Shown piece after piece: positions 36,711 through 45,057 of a stretch of 64,000 nt of DNA (position 1 is the first letter of the stretch; each line of letters opens with the position of its first letter). The position numbers and the translations under genes are program-made. The notes under the pieces were generated by a model that saw only the letters and a program-made list of their open reading frames with translations, made no database searches and was not told where the DNA came from. The DNA is from CBDDKZ01 sp965230415 (GTDB taxonomy: Bacteria > Bacteroidota > Bacteroidia > Cytophagales > JAAEPT01): NCBI GenBank assembly GCA_965230415.1, contig CBDDKZ010000005.1:3472001-3536000 (forward strand), written 5' to 3'.

Positions 36711-37001
36711 GTGATTATTCGATGCCTTAAACCATTGAAAGAGGAAATTCTTGCTAATGAACCTACAAATGATTTCTTAGATCTCCTTGACGAAGATGAA
36801 ATACCAAACAATAGTGATGCTGTATTAATTGCTTCTCAATACGAAGCTGCCATTGAAAAATTCAGAAAAACGTATTATATAAGAGACGCTTATATTAGAG
36901 AAACTAGATGGATTACACAAGAAAGGCCTGAAGACCATTATGAAAATATTTATGAAGGCAGTGAAGATTTTGATGAGGACATTATGAATGAAAATGAATG
37001 A
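36711..37001 (+). CDS. Hypothetical acidic protein, island gene
   Basis: 96 residues from a GTG start, which is uncertain since no ATG is available. Acidic throughout with 'FLDLLDEDEIPNNSDAVLIASQYEAAIEKFRK' and a tail rich in Asp/Glu. No family recognised. It is divergent from fic and separated from it by the operator-like array and the 13-bp inverted repeat. It might be a small partner or a 3' remnant of a longer gene. Coding status is only moderately supported. Confidence 0.42.
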   Translation: MIIRCLKPLKEEILANEPTNDFLDLLDEDEIPNNSDAVLIASQYEAAIEKFRKTYYIRDAYIRETRWITQERPEDHYENIYEGSEDFDEDIMNENE

Positions 37002-37170
37002 ATTTTTAATGTTCTGAAAGAAAATTAGGGCTAATTCATGCGTAATACATATAAAACTAATGATCTTAAACAGAAGTACTAAAATAGACTTTCATCGTAT
37101 TGATTTTCAGCTTTATGAAGCAGTAAAAGATATTGTTTTTTACTTTTGCAAATAAAGTCATAAGTTTCAT

Positions 37171-37209
37171 TAAAAAAACAAAAAAGCAGTCACGTTTTCA
37201 CGTAACTGC
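37171..37209 (-). terminator. Intrinsic terminator of tRNA-Met
   Basis: On the minus strand, a 10-bp stem GCAGTTACGT/ACGTGACTGC (one G-T pair) with a GAAA loop at 37186-37209, followed by a T-rich tail (37171-37185). It begins 12 bp after the tRNA. Confidence 0.85.
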
Positions 37210-37220
37210 CTCATTTTCAA

Positions 37221-37240
37221 GTAGCGAAGACGGGAGTTGA
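37221..37240 (+). repeat. att-like repeat inside the tRNA-Met 3' part
   Basis: GTAGCGA (37221-37227) and GGGAGTTGA (37232-37240), recurring with altered spacing at 33854-33879. The 3' part of a tRNA gene is a common integration target for tyrosine-recombinase elements. Confidence 0.4.
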
Positions 37241-37295
37241 ACCCGTGACCTCAGGGTTATGAATCCTGCGCTCTAACCAACTGAGCTACCTCGCC
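37222..37295 (-). tRNA. tRNA-Met (CAT), elongator type
   Basis: The minus strand folds as a cloverleaf: acceptor GGCGAGG/CTTCGCT with two G-U pairs, D arm 'AGCTCAGTTGGTTAGAGC', anticodon loop TTCATAA, T arm 'CGGGTTCAACTCCCG', discriminator A, no CCA encoded. A paired first base (G-U) argues against an initiator tRNA. The top of the anticodon stem has an A-C mismatch. A CAT anticodon could also be a lysidine-modified Ile tRNA. The gene's 3' end faces the decayed island. Confidence 0.93.
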
Positions 37296-37332
37296 ATGGA
37301 CCTCTTCGTTGAGCATTTGCTCAAACGGGACG

Positions 37333-37364
37333 CAAAGATAAGAAATTAAAAATATTAAAATCAA
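37333..37364 (-). promoter_or_regulatory. tRNA-Met promoter
   Basis: On the minus strand TTG (37362-37364), a 21-bp spacer, TATCTTTG (37333-37340), a full match to the Bacteroidota consensus, about 37 bp before the tRNA. Confidence 0.78.
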
Positions 37365-37438
37365 ATTTATTTCGAAGTTTTAATGGTTGTTCTTTTCAGT
37401 AAATTATAATATATTCATGCCCATTCCTAAGACTTACC

Positions 37439-37825
37439 ATGGGCAAAAAAAGTTTTCAGAAAGAAATTGAAATAAAAGCCACTCCCAGATTACTTTATGA
37501 GTATATCGCAACACCAGCCGGCCTCGAAAAGTGGTTTGCCGATGAAGTAGCATTAGTTGCTGATGAAAAATGGCGATTTGTTATTGGTGGTGTTGAACAA
37601 ATGGGACAGTGCATAGCCTTCAAAAACAATAAATTCATAAAATTTGAGTTTGATAAAGAAGGTGAATCCCCAGCTTCGCTGGAGTTAAGACTTGAACGTA
37701 ACGAACTAACCCAGACGATGTATTTGCTCGTTGATGAAAATTCAGATTGGTACGATGATCATGAAGAATTTAATAAAGTTTGGGATGGTCTTATTGCAGA
37801 ACTCTGCGAAATACTGGGAGCTTAA
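37439..37825 (+). CDS. START-like (SRPBCC/AHSA1-type) domain protein
   Basis: 128 residues. The opening 'FQKEIEIKATPRLLYEYIATPAGLEKWFADEV' is typical of AHSA1/START-like folds, which form a helix-grip pocket for hydrophobic ligands or act as Hsp90-type co-factors. Small versions with acidic C-termini are common in Bacteroidota, and their ligand is unknown. The gene precedes the LptF/LptG-like permease by 18 bp, so it is probably co-transcribed with it. ATG at 37439. Confidence 0.8.
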   Translation: MGKKSFQKEIEIKATPRLLYEYIATPAGLEKWFADEVALVADEKWRFVIGGVEQMGQCIAFKNNKFIKFEFDKEGESPASLELRLERNELTQTMYLLVDENSDWYDDHEEFNKVWDGLIAELCEILGA

Positions 37826-37843
37826 GTCATTGAAATTAATTGT

Positions 37844-39295
37844 ATGAAGGAAGGGATAAAGCGACTGATCTTACTGCTATTTCGTAAGCGCGTTTATTTG
37901 CTCGTATTAAGATCATTTATCGGTCCTTTTTTAGTGACGTTTTTTTTGCTGGAAATTGTCTTCCTTACTTGGCATATGATTAAGTATAAAGACGATTTTG
38001 CAGGTAAAGGGCTTGATCTAAGCGTTTATTTGGAGATTATTTACTACTTCGCCTTTCACATGGTACCAAGGGTATTACCTTTTACTGTTATGGTATCTTC
38101 TTTAATTACTTATGGCAATTTGGGTGAACATAATGAACTTACCGCGATAAAGAGTGCCGGTATTTCTATGTCACGCTTGCTCACACCGGTATTCATAGTA
38201 GTTGTGGGCTTAAGTATAGCCTGCTATTTTTTTAACGACCAGATTGTCCCTAAAATGAATCTAAAGGCATATAGCTTACTTTATGATGTGCGAATGAAAA
38301 AACCGGCGCTTAATATTCGTGAAGGAGTCTTTTATCAGGATATCGATGGTTATCGCATTCGTGCCGCGCATATAGCGGAAGATGGAGAAACAATGAAAGA
38401 CGTGCTCATATATGACCATTCGGACGGAACGGCAAACACGCAGGTAATAGCAGCTGATTCAGGAAAAATGATCATGGATGAATCAGAAACATACCTCACT
38501 TTCGATTTGTATCATGGTCAACGCCATGCCGAAAATACGGACAAGAAGAATAGTAGGCATCAGGAATATACCAGAACAAAATTTGATCATTCCAGAATGA
38601 TCTTTGATTTATCTTCGTTGAAGTTGGGAAATACTCCTGAACACCTCTTTAGTAAGAATAAGTACATGCTTTCTATTCGCGAACTAAGTACAGAAATTGA
38701 TAGCCTGAGATTAGATATTGCATTGGAACATCAATCGTTTAAGAATGATTGGGTACGGGCATTCAGGAGTGGTATCATTACACCCGATTCGTTAAAAGGT
38801 ATTAAAAAGGAACCAAAATATACCTTAGAACCAATACAACGATTTCAGGCACTCAACACAAGTTATTCAATTGCCCGAAGTGTCATGAATGTAGCCAATT
38901 CAAAACTCGAGTACATACATCGCAATAAAAGGGAGATATCAGTTCTGGGTGTTGAAAAACTGCATAAATATACCGATTCGGCTGCAATAATTGTAATGTT
39001 TATTATAGGAGCTTCTTTAGGAGCTGTGCTCAAAAAGGGGGGGATGGGGCTTCCAATGATGACGACAGTATTGTTTTTTGTGCTCTATTATTTCATTTCT
39101 ACCAGTATGGAGAAACTTTCAAAGCAGGATATTATAACCTATCAATTAGGGACCTGGTTCGCCAATATGGTTTTGTTCCCTATAAGCTTGTTCTTTTTAT
39201 ATCAGGCTTATCGCGATGCCAGACTCTTTGAATTCGGAGATTTTGGACAGCGTATTTTGAGCTTATTCAAAAAGAATAAAAAGTCAAAAGCTTAA
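37844..39295 (+). CDS. LptF/LptG family permease (YjgP/YjgQ)
   Basis: 483 residues. Inner-membrane subunit of the lipopolysaccharide export ABC transporter that lifts LPS from the inner membrane with LptB. The N-terminal part has about three membrane helices and the family opening 'LRSFIGPFLVTFFLLEIVFLTWHMIKY'. 'LITYGNLGEHNELTAIKSAGISMSRLL' is the conserved cytoplasmic coupling loop. A periplasmic beta-jellyroll with a long insertion follows, then three C-terminal helices ('IIVMFIIGASLGAVLKKGGMG'). LptF cannot be told from LptG by eye. Bacteroidota often encode the two genes apart. Confidence 0.9.
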   Translation: MKEGIKRLILLLFRKRVYLLVLRSFIGPFLVTFFLLEIVFLTWHMIKYKDDFAGKGLDLSVYLEIIYYFAFHMVPRVLPFTVMVSSLITYGNLGEHNELTAIKSAGISMSRLLTPVFIVVVGLSIACYFFNDQIVPKMNLKAYSLLYDVRMKKPALNIREGVFYQDIDGYRIRAAHIAEDGETMKDVLIYDHSDGTANTQVIAADSGKMIMDESETYLTFDLYHGQRHAENTDKKNSRHQEYTRTKFDHSRMIFDLSSLKLGNTPEHLFSKNKYMLSIRELSTEIDSLRLDIALEHQSFKNDWVRAFRSGIITPDSLKGIKKEPKYTLEPIQRFQALNTSYSIARSVMNVANSKLEYIHRNKREISVLGVEKLHKYTDSAAIIVMFIIGASLGAVLKKGGMGLPMMTTVLFFVLYYFISTSMEKLSKQDIITYQLGTWFANMVLFPISLFFLYQAYRDARLFEFGDFGQRILSLFKKNKKSKA

Positions 39296-39338
39296 ATTGC
39301 GATAAAAGTAAATTATTGATTTCTTTTTAGCTTGTTGC

Positions 39339-39369
39339 TTGTGTTAGAGTAAAAAGATTAGTAAATTTG
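39339..39369 (+). promoter_or_regulatory. rpsO promoter
   Basis: TTG at 39339-39341, a 20-bp spacer, TAAATTTG at 39362-39369, a full match to the Bacteroidota consensus about 43 bp before the rpsO ATG. Confidence 0.75.
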
Positions 39370-39411
39370 CGGTTGAATTAAGAAAAAGTATATATTTAAG
39401 CATTAATAATA

Positions 39412-39687
39412 ATGTATCTAACATCTGAAGTCAAGAAAGAGCAATTCAAAAGTCACGGGTTTTCAAAGAATGAAGCCGATACAGGATCTGCAGAGTCTCA
39501 AATTGCTTTGTTTACATTTCGTATCAACCACTTGACAGAACATCTAAAGACAAATAAAAAAGACCATAGCACAAGAATGGGCCTTTTGAAGTTAGTAGGT
39601 AAACGAAGAAAATTACTAAAATATTTACAGCAAAAGGATATTGAACGTTATAGAGCTATTTTGTCAGAGCTCAATCTCAGAAAATAA
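39412..39687 (+). CDS. rpsO: 30S ribosomal protein S15
   Basis: 91 residues, near the usual 89. S15 binds 16S rRNA early in small-subunit assembly. The conserved core is visible: 'DTGSAESQIALFTFRINHLTEHLKTNKKDHSTR' and 'GLLKLVGKRRKLLKYLQQKD'. It is followed by pnp, the order found in many bacteria, but a hairpin with a T tail separates the two and may tune read-through. ATG at 39412. Confidence 0.97.
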   Translation: MYLTSEVKKEQFKSHGFSKNEADTGSAESQIALFTFRINHLTEHLKTNKKDHSTRMGLLKLVGKRRKLLKYLQQKDIERYRAILSELNLRK

Positions 39688-39708
39688 TCCGTTGCAAAAA
39701 AGAAATTT

Positions 39709-39742
39709 AAAGAGGGTGCCCCTAATGGTTCCCTCTTTTGTT
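39709..39742 (+). terminator. Terminator/attenuator between rpsO and pnp
   Basis: Stem AAAGAGGG (39709-39716)/CCCTCTTT (39731-39738), extended by GCC/GG pairs and followed by TTGTTATTTT. It ends rpsO transcripts or limits pnp expression. Confidence 0.72.
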
Positions 39743-39801
39743 ATTTTAATTATACACCTGATTAGAAGCATTTTTTTATTCAAGTGTTAAACAAAGTATT
39801 T

Positions 39802-41931
39802 ATGAGTTTAAACGTCATTACAAAAAAAATCACTCTTTCTGACGGACGTGAAATAACGATCGAGACCGGGAAATTAGCAAAACAAGCAGACGGTTCTGTT
39901 GTTGTCAAAATGGGAGATACCATGCTTCTTGCCACTGTAGTATCTTCTCAGGATGCTAAAGAAGGGGTCGATTTTTTGCCTCTTTCTGTGGACTATCAGG
40001 AGAAATTTGCTGCTGCCGGTAAGATACCGGGAGGTTTCCTGAAAAGAGAAGGTCGCTTGTCAGATTCGGAAATTCTGGTAAGTCGTTTGATCGATCGTGC
40101 TTTAAGACCATTGTTCCCAGGTGATTATCATGCCGATACTCAGGTTATGGTAACAATGATATCTTCAGATAAAGATGTGATGCCAGATTGTTTAGCCGCA
40201 TTGGCTGCTTCAGCGGCATTGTCTGTTTCAGATATTCCTTTTGCAGGCCCGATATCTGAAGTTAGAGTAGGGCGTATTGAAGGTAATTTAATAATTAATC
40301 CTTCTCCGGCACAATTAGAACAGTCGGATATCGACATGGTAATAGCTGCTACCGAAGAAAATATATTGATGGTAGAAGGGGAAATGCTCGAAATTTCGGA
40401 GGCCGAAATGGTAGAAGCAATAAAATTTGCCCATGATGAAATTAAAAATCAGTGTGCGGTTCAAAAAGAACTAACCATTGAAGTAGGAAAGCAAGAGAAG
40501 AGAGAATACTGCCACGAAAATAATGATGACGAATTGAAAGCAGAGATTCGAAGTCAACTCTATGATAAAGCATACGCAGTTACAGCACTTCAGACAGCTG
40601 ATAAAAAGAAAAGATCAGAATTATACAAACAGGTGGTAGAGGAATACATTGAAGCTTTACCCGAAGAGAGTGAAACTGACATTGATCTTGTTAAAAAGTA
40701 TTACCACGACGTTGAGAAGGAAGCTGTTCGCAATTACGTTTTAAATGAACGTGTGCGTATGGATGGGCGTCAGCTAGATGAAGTAAGACCGATTTGGGGT
40801 GAGGTAGCCTATTTACCTACAGCGCACGGTTCTTCTGTTTTCACCAGAGGTGAAACACAATCTTTGTCTACGGTTACCTTGGGTACAAAGCTGGACGAAC
40901 AACTGATAGATAGCGCTACCAGAAGAGGATCCAATAAGTTTATGTTACATTATAACTTTCCGGGCTTCTCTACCGGTGAAGTAAGACCAAATCGTGGTCC
41001 GGGAAGAAGAGAGGTAGGACACGGAAATTTGGCCTATCGCGCATTAAAAGGAATGTTGCCCGCAGATGATGAAAATCCTTACACTATCCGTGTGGTATCA
41101 GACATACTGGAATCGAATGGTTCTTCGTCTATGGCCACAGTTTGTGCTGGTTCTATGGCTTTGATGGACGCCGGGGTGCCTGTTAAAAGCGCTGTATCCG
41201 GTATTGCAATGGGCTTAATAACCGATGGTGAAAAGTTTGCTGTTCTTTCAGATATTCTGGGCGATGAAGATCACCTGGGAGATATGGACTTTAAAGTTAC
41301 CGGTTCCAAAAATGGTATCACTGCTTGTCAAATGGATATAAAAGTAGACGGACTTCCTTATGAAATTCTGATACAAGCACTCGAACAGGCTAAAGCCGGA
41401 CGTGAGCATATTATGGCGGAAATGGACAAAGTGATTTCGGCGCCGGCAGAGGAATTGAAACCAAACGCACCACGTTTCTACAATACCCAAATTGATAAAG
41501 AGATGATTGGCGCATTAATTGGCCCTGGAGGAAAAATCATACAGGAAATACAAGCCGAGTCTGACACTACCATTACAATTGATGAAGTGGATGGCAAAGG
41601 GCACGTGTCAATCTTCGGAGCAAGTCAGGAAGCTATAGAAATTGCGAAGAATCGTGTAAAAGGTATTGTTGCTCAGCCAGAAGTTGGCGAAGTTTACGAG
41701 GGCAAGGTGAAAGCCATCATGCCTTATGGCGCCTTCGTAGAGATATTACCAGGTAAGGATGGTTTATTACATGTTTCTGAGATTAAGTGGGAACGCGTAG
41801 ACAATACCTCAGAAGTACTTACCGAGGGAGAAGAGATCAAAGTGAAGTTAATAGGTATCGACCCGAAATCGGGTAAGTTGAAGCTTTCAAGAAAAGTACT
41901 TTTACCTAAACCTGAGAAGGCAGAAGGTTAA
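39802..41931 (+). CDS. pnp: Polyribonucleotide nucleotidyltransferase (PNPase)
   Basis: 3'-to-5' phosphorolytic exoribonuclease and degradosome-type RNA turnover enzyme. From the ATG at 39802 the product is 709 residues, a normal length; an in-frame GTG at 39784 would add six residues. Two RNase PH domains are visible ('MLLATVVSSQDAKEGVDFLPLSVDYQEKF', then 'PIWGEVAYLPTAHGSSVFTRGETQSL'). The 'GGFLKREGR' loop lies near residue 75. Next come a KH domain ('MIGALIGPGGKIIQEIQ') and an S1 domain ('GEVYEGKVKAIMPYGAFVEI'). It lies downstream of rpsO and upstream of rpoD. Confidence 0.97.
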   Translation: MSLNVITKKITLSDGREITIETGKLAKQADGSVVVKMGDTMLLATVVSSQDAKEGVDFLPLSVDYQEKFAAAGKIPGGFLKREGRLSDSEILVSRLIDRALRPLFPGDYHADTQVMVTMISSDKDVMPDCLAALAASAALSVSDIPFAGPISEVRVGRIEGNLIINPSPAQLEQSDIDMVIAATEENILMVEGEMLEISEAEMVEAIKFAHDEIKNQCAVQKELTIEVGKQEKREYCHENNDDELKAEIRSQLYDKAYAVTALQTADKKKRSELYKQVVEEYIEALPEESETDIDLVKKYYHDVEKEAVRNYVLNERVRMDGRQLDEVRPIWGEVAYLPTAHGSSVFTRGETQSLSTVTLGTKLDEQLIDSATRRGSNKFMLHYNFPGFSTGEVRPNRGPGRREVGHGNLAYRALKGMLPADDENPYTIRVVSDILESNGSSSMATVCAGSMALMDAGVPVKSAVSGIAMGLITDGEKFAVLSDILGDEDHLGDMDFKVTGSKNGITACQMDIKVDGLPYEILIQALEQAKAGREHIMAEMDKVISAPAEELKPNAPRFYNTQIDKEMIGALIGPGGKIIQEIQAESDTTITIDEVDGKGHVSIFGASQEAIEIAKNRVKGIVAQPEVGEVYEGKVKAIMPYGAFVEILPGKDGLLHVSEIKWERVDNTSEVLTEGEEIKVKLIGIDPKSGKLKLSRKVLLPKPEKAEG

Positions 41932-42050
41932 CAGCTACGTTTCAAGTTTTAACGTATTGACCTAATTATAGATAATATTTGTATCATGGCTCACGAACTT
42001 TAATTACGCTGTTGCGTTATTTAAGTAGTGGCTATTAATGTAAAGAACAC

Positions 42051-42914
42051 ATGAGACAACTAAAAATAAGTAAACAGATAACCAACCGTGAAAGCCAATC
42101 TCTTGATAAATATTTGCAAGAAATTGGTAAGGTGGATCTGCTTACACCTGACGAAGAGGTAACTCTCGCTCAGCGTATAAAAGAAGGAGACCAATTGGCT
42201 CTTGAGAAGTTGACCAAAGCCAATTTGCGTTTTGTTGTTTCAGTTGCTAAGCAATATCAAAACCAAGGTTTGTCCTTAGGTGACCTTATCAATGAAGGAA
42301 ACCTGGGATTAATTAAAGCTGCACAACGTTTTGATGAAACACGTGGTTTTAAATTCATTTCTTACGCTGTTTGGTGGATACGTCAATCGATTCTTCAGGC
42401 ACTTGCCGAACAATCCCGTATTGTACGTTTACCATTAAATAGAGTAGGGTCTTTAAATAAGATTTCGAAAACATTTTCAGAATTAGAACAGCGCTACGAA
42501 AGAGAGCCTTCTCCGGAAGAGCTGGCCGAAGTACTCGATGTCACTACTAGTGAAGTTGTTGATACACTAAAAATAAGCGGTAGACATGTGTCTATGGACG
42601 CTCCTTTTGTGCAAGGTGAAGATAACACCTTGTTGGATGTATTGGAAAATGATGGAGAGGTAACACCAGATTCCGGCTTAATGAATGATTCCTTACGCCG
42701 TGAAGTTCAAAGGGCTTTATCTACCTTGACGCAAAGAGAGGCTGATGTGATAACCTTGTATTTTGGTTTGAACGGAGAGCATCCAATGACTCTTGAAGAA
42801 ATTGGCGAAAAATTTGACCTCACGAGAGAACGCGTAAGACAGATCAAAGAAAAAGCGATCCGGAGATTGCGACACACCTCCAGAAGTAAAGCACTGAAAC
42901 CGTATTTAGGTTAA
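42051..42914 (+). CDS. rpoD: Primary RNA polymerase sigma factor (SigA/RpoD, Bacteroidota type)
   Basis: 287 residues. It lacks region 1.1 and the non-conserved spacer, as primary sigma factors of Bacteroidota do. Region 1.2: 'SLDKYLQEIGKVDLLTPDEE'. Region 2: 'ANLRFVVSVAKQYQNQGLSL', 'DLINEGNLGLIKAAQRFDE', 'GFKFISYAVWWIRQSI'. Region 3 follows. Region 4.2 ends 'TLEEIGEKFDLTRERVRQIKEKAIRRL'. This factor reads the TTG/TAnnTTTG promoters seen across the window. It has its own ATG and is followed by a strong terminator. Confidence 0.97.
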   Translation: MRQLKISKQITNRESQSLDKYLQEIGKVDLLTPDEEVTLAQRIKEGDQLALEKLTKANLRFVVSVAKQYQNQGLSLGDLINEGNLGLIKAAQRFDETRGFKFISYAVWWIRQSILQALAEQSRIVRLPLNRVGSLNKISKTFSELEQRYEREPSPEELAEVLDVTTSEVVDTLKISGRHVSMDAPFVQGEDNTLLDVLENDGEVTPDSGLMNDSLRREVQRALSTLTQREADVITLYFGLNGEHPMTLEEIGEKFDLTRERVRQIKEKAIRRLRHTSRSKALKPYLG

Positions 42915-42927
42915 TCCTATTTAAACA

Positions 42928-42955
42928 AAAGGCTCTCATTGAGGGCCTTTTTAGT
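42928..42955 (+). terminator. Intrinsic terminator after rpoD
   Basis: A 10-bp stem AAAGGCTCTC/GAGGGCCTTT (one G-T) with loop ATT and a short T tail. Confidence 0.85.
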
Positions 42956-43054
42956 TTAAAAGAGTAAAAAGTGACAAGAATGAACACATGTGGAAATTTT
43001 CTTGTTGCTATGAAATGATAAATGAATTAATTTACCCTTTAAATTGAGAAAAAT

Positions 43055-43990
43055 ATGGCAGAGCATGTAAAGGTGGCTATAATCGGTTCCGGACCTGCCG
43101 GATATACGGCGGCTATATATGCTGCAAGAGCAGGACTTGCACCAGTATTGTTTACAGGTGAAGAACCGGGTGGTCAATTGACTACCACAAGTGATGTGGA
43201 GAATTTCCCCGGGTATCCGGAAGGAATTGGAGGGCCTGAAATGATGGCCGATTTACAAAAACAAGCTGAAAGGTTTGGGACAGAGATCAAATATAGTAGA
43301 GTTACCAGTGTTGACTTCGATGCCGAACCAAAGAAAATTGTTTTGGATGAGCAAGTAGAATTAACAGCCGACGCGGTGATAATCTCTACAGGAGCTTCAG
43401 CCAAATGGCTCGGTTTGGAATCAGAAGAAAAGTTTAAATTTGGCGGCGGTGTAACAGCATGTGCCGTATGCGATGGATTCTTCTATCGAGATCAGGATGT
43501 TGCTGTTGTAGGTGCGGGTGACACAGCTGCTGAAGAAGCAACGTATCTTTCCAAAATTTGCAAAAAGGTATATCTTTTGGTTAGAAGAGACGAAATGCGT
43601 GCTTCCAAAATTATGCAAAAGCGCGTTTTGTCAACAGAAAATATTGAGGTACTTTGGAATACGGAGACTAAAGAAGTACTTGGTGATGATCAGGTTAATG
43701 GTCTTCTGGTGATCAATAATAAAACGCAGGAAGAAAAGACGATTGCTATTACCGGCTTCTTTGTTGCCATTGGTCATAAACCAAATACAGACATATTCAA
43801 GGACCAGTTAAACCTGGACGATCATGGTTACATCTTGACTAAAAGCGGAAGTACCAAAACAAATGTTGAAGGTGTTTTTGCAAGTGGAGACGCACAAGAT
43901 AATGTTTACAGGCAGGCGATTACCGCAGCAGGAACAGGTTGTATGGCAGCCTTGGATGCAGAACGGTATTTGGCAGCTAAAGAAGAATAA
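43055..43990 (+). CDS. trxB: Thioredoxin-disulfide reductase
   Basis: NADPH-dependent flavoenzyme that keeps thioredoxin reduced. 311 residues. FAD-binding 'IIGSGPAGYTAAIYAARAG' is at the start, the redox-active 'CAVC' pair is at Cys136/Cys139, the NADPH-binding 'VVGAGDTAAEEATYL' follows with downstream 'RRDEMRAS', and the C-terminal FAD motif is 'GVFASGDAQDNVYRQ'. The M23/LysM peptidase gene begins 15 bp later. bshB1, a thiol-synthesis gene, lies two genes downstream, so the unit mixes thiol redox and cell-wall functions. Confidence 0.95.
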   Translation: MAEHVKVAIIGSGPAGYTAAIYAARAGLAPVLFTGEEPGGQLTTTSDVENFPGYPEGIGGPEMMADLQKQAERFGTEIKYSRVTSVDFDAEPKKIVLDEQVELTADAVIISTGASAKWLGLESEEKFKFGGGVTACAVCDGFFYRDQDVAVVGAGDTAAEEATYLSKICKKVYLLVRRDEMRASKIMQKRVLSTENIEVLWNTETKEVLGDDQVNGLLVINNKTQEEKTIAITGFFVAIGHKPNTDIFKDQLNLDDHGYILTKSGSTKTNVEGVFASGDAQDNVYRQAITAAGTGCMAALDAERYLAAKEE

Positions 43991-44005
43991 GATAATATTA
44001 AATAG

Positions 44006-45019
44006 TTGATTTCAAGATCACTTATAGCAGTTCTATTTGCCATTCCTTTCATATCACTGGGGCAAAAGGTAAATAGCTCTGCTAATCCAAACAACCAAGC
44101 CCCAATTACCTTAGATACTACAGTGGTATTAGATGAAGATTCTGTCAGTGCTTCTGGTAATAAAGTAATTTCATCATCTACCGAAATTGTTCCCCTTCCG
44201 TATATACTGAAGAAAGACTCGGTAGGAGATTCGTTGCGCATTGATACCATAAGGCTTAATAATTTGGTTGGTACTTTGCTGGCAGACAGCCTTTATTGGA
44301 TATCCGTAGATACAAATTTTGCGATTTTTGATTCGATGTCTGTTAATCCATACAAAGTTGAAGGAGACAAGTTTAAAGATACAGTGACCATTGCATTATA
44401 TGATTCCGTAGACACGGATAGTTCCAGGTCCTGGTCTATGCCACTAGGTGGTGTAAATTACGTCACCTCAAAATTTGGAATGAGGCATTACAAATGGCAT
44501 TATGGTACTGATTTACGTCTGGCAATCGGAGATACTATTTATGCAACTTTCGATGGTGTGGTGCGCATAAATAAATACAATCGTGGAGGTTATGGCTATT
44601 ACGTGTTATTGAGACATCATAACGCACTTGAAACTTTATATGGGCACATGTCGAAGCAACTGGTTAGAGTGGGTCAGCATGTAAAAGCAGGGCAGCCAAT
44701 AGGGTTGGGAGGAAATACAGGTAGAAGTTCAGGGCCTCACTTACATTTTGAAGTGCGTTTTCAGGGGAATGCAATAGATCCTTCCCAAATCTTCGAGTTC
44801 GATTCGGTACGTGTGAGAACACCCGAATACCAAATTTCTCCAAAAGATTTTGCTTACATAAAAGAAGCAAAAAGAGCCATGTACCATCGTGTAAGAAGTG
44901 GCGATACCTTATCTCACATTGCCAGAAGGTATAGGGTGTCTATTAATCAAATCTGTAGATTGAATGGTATAAGAAGATCGACGATTTTGCGTATTGGACG
45001 ACGACTAAGAGTTAGATAG
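44006..45019 (+). CDS. M23 family peptidase with LysM domain
   Basis: 337 residues from a TTG start, which gives a proper signal peptide ending near 'FISLGQK'; no ATG precedes the domain. A Ser/Asp-rich linker leads to a LytM-type M23 domain with the zinc ligands in 'HYGTDLR' and 'GPHLHFEVR' and the usual 'LLRHHNALETLYGHM' strand. The C-terminal 45 residues are a LysM peptidoglycan-binding module ('RVRSGDTLSHIARRYRVSINQICRLNGI'). It is predicted to cut or sense peptidoglycan cross-links in the periplasm. All zinc ligands are present, so catalysis is plausible. Confidence 0.88.
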   Translation: MISRSLIAVLFAIPFISLGQKVNSSANPNNQAPITLDTTVVLDEDSVSASGNKVISSSTEIVPLPYILKKDSVGDSLRIDTIRLNNLVGTLLADSLYWISVDTNFAIFDSMSVNPYKVEGDKFKDTVTIALYDSVDTDSSRSWSMPLGGVNYVTSKFGMRHYKWHYGTDLRLAIGDTIYATFDGVVRINKYNRGGYGYYVLLRHHNALETLYGHMSKQLVRVGQHVKAGQPIGLGGNTGRSSGPHLHFEVRFQGNAIDPSQIFEFDSVRVRTPEYQISPKDFAYIKEAKRAMYHRVRSGDTLSHIARRYRVSINQICRLNGIRRSTILRIGRRLRVR

Positions 45020-45057
45020 CTATTTATCGAACGGTGATTTGTTATTAAATATTGATT

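Noticed and set aside
35495..37001. Fic plus neighbouring small ORF as a toxin-antitoxin pair
   Set aside because: This Fic has its own N-terminal inhibitory Glu motif, the small ORFs resemble no known Fic antitoxin, and neither overlaps fic in an operon.
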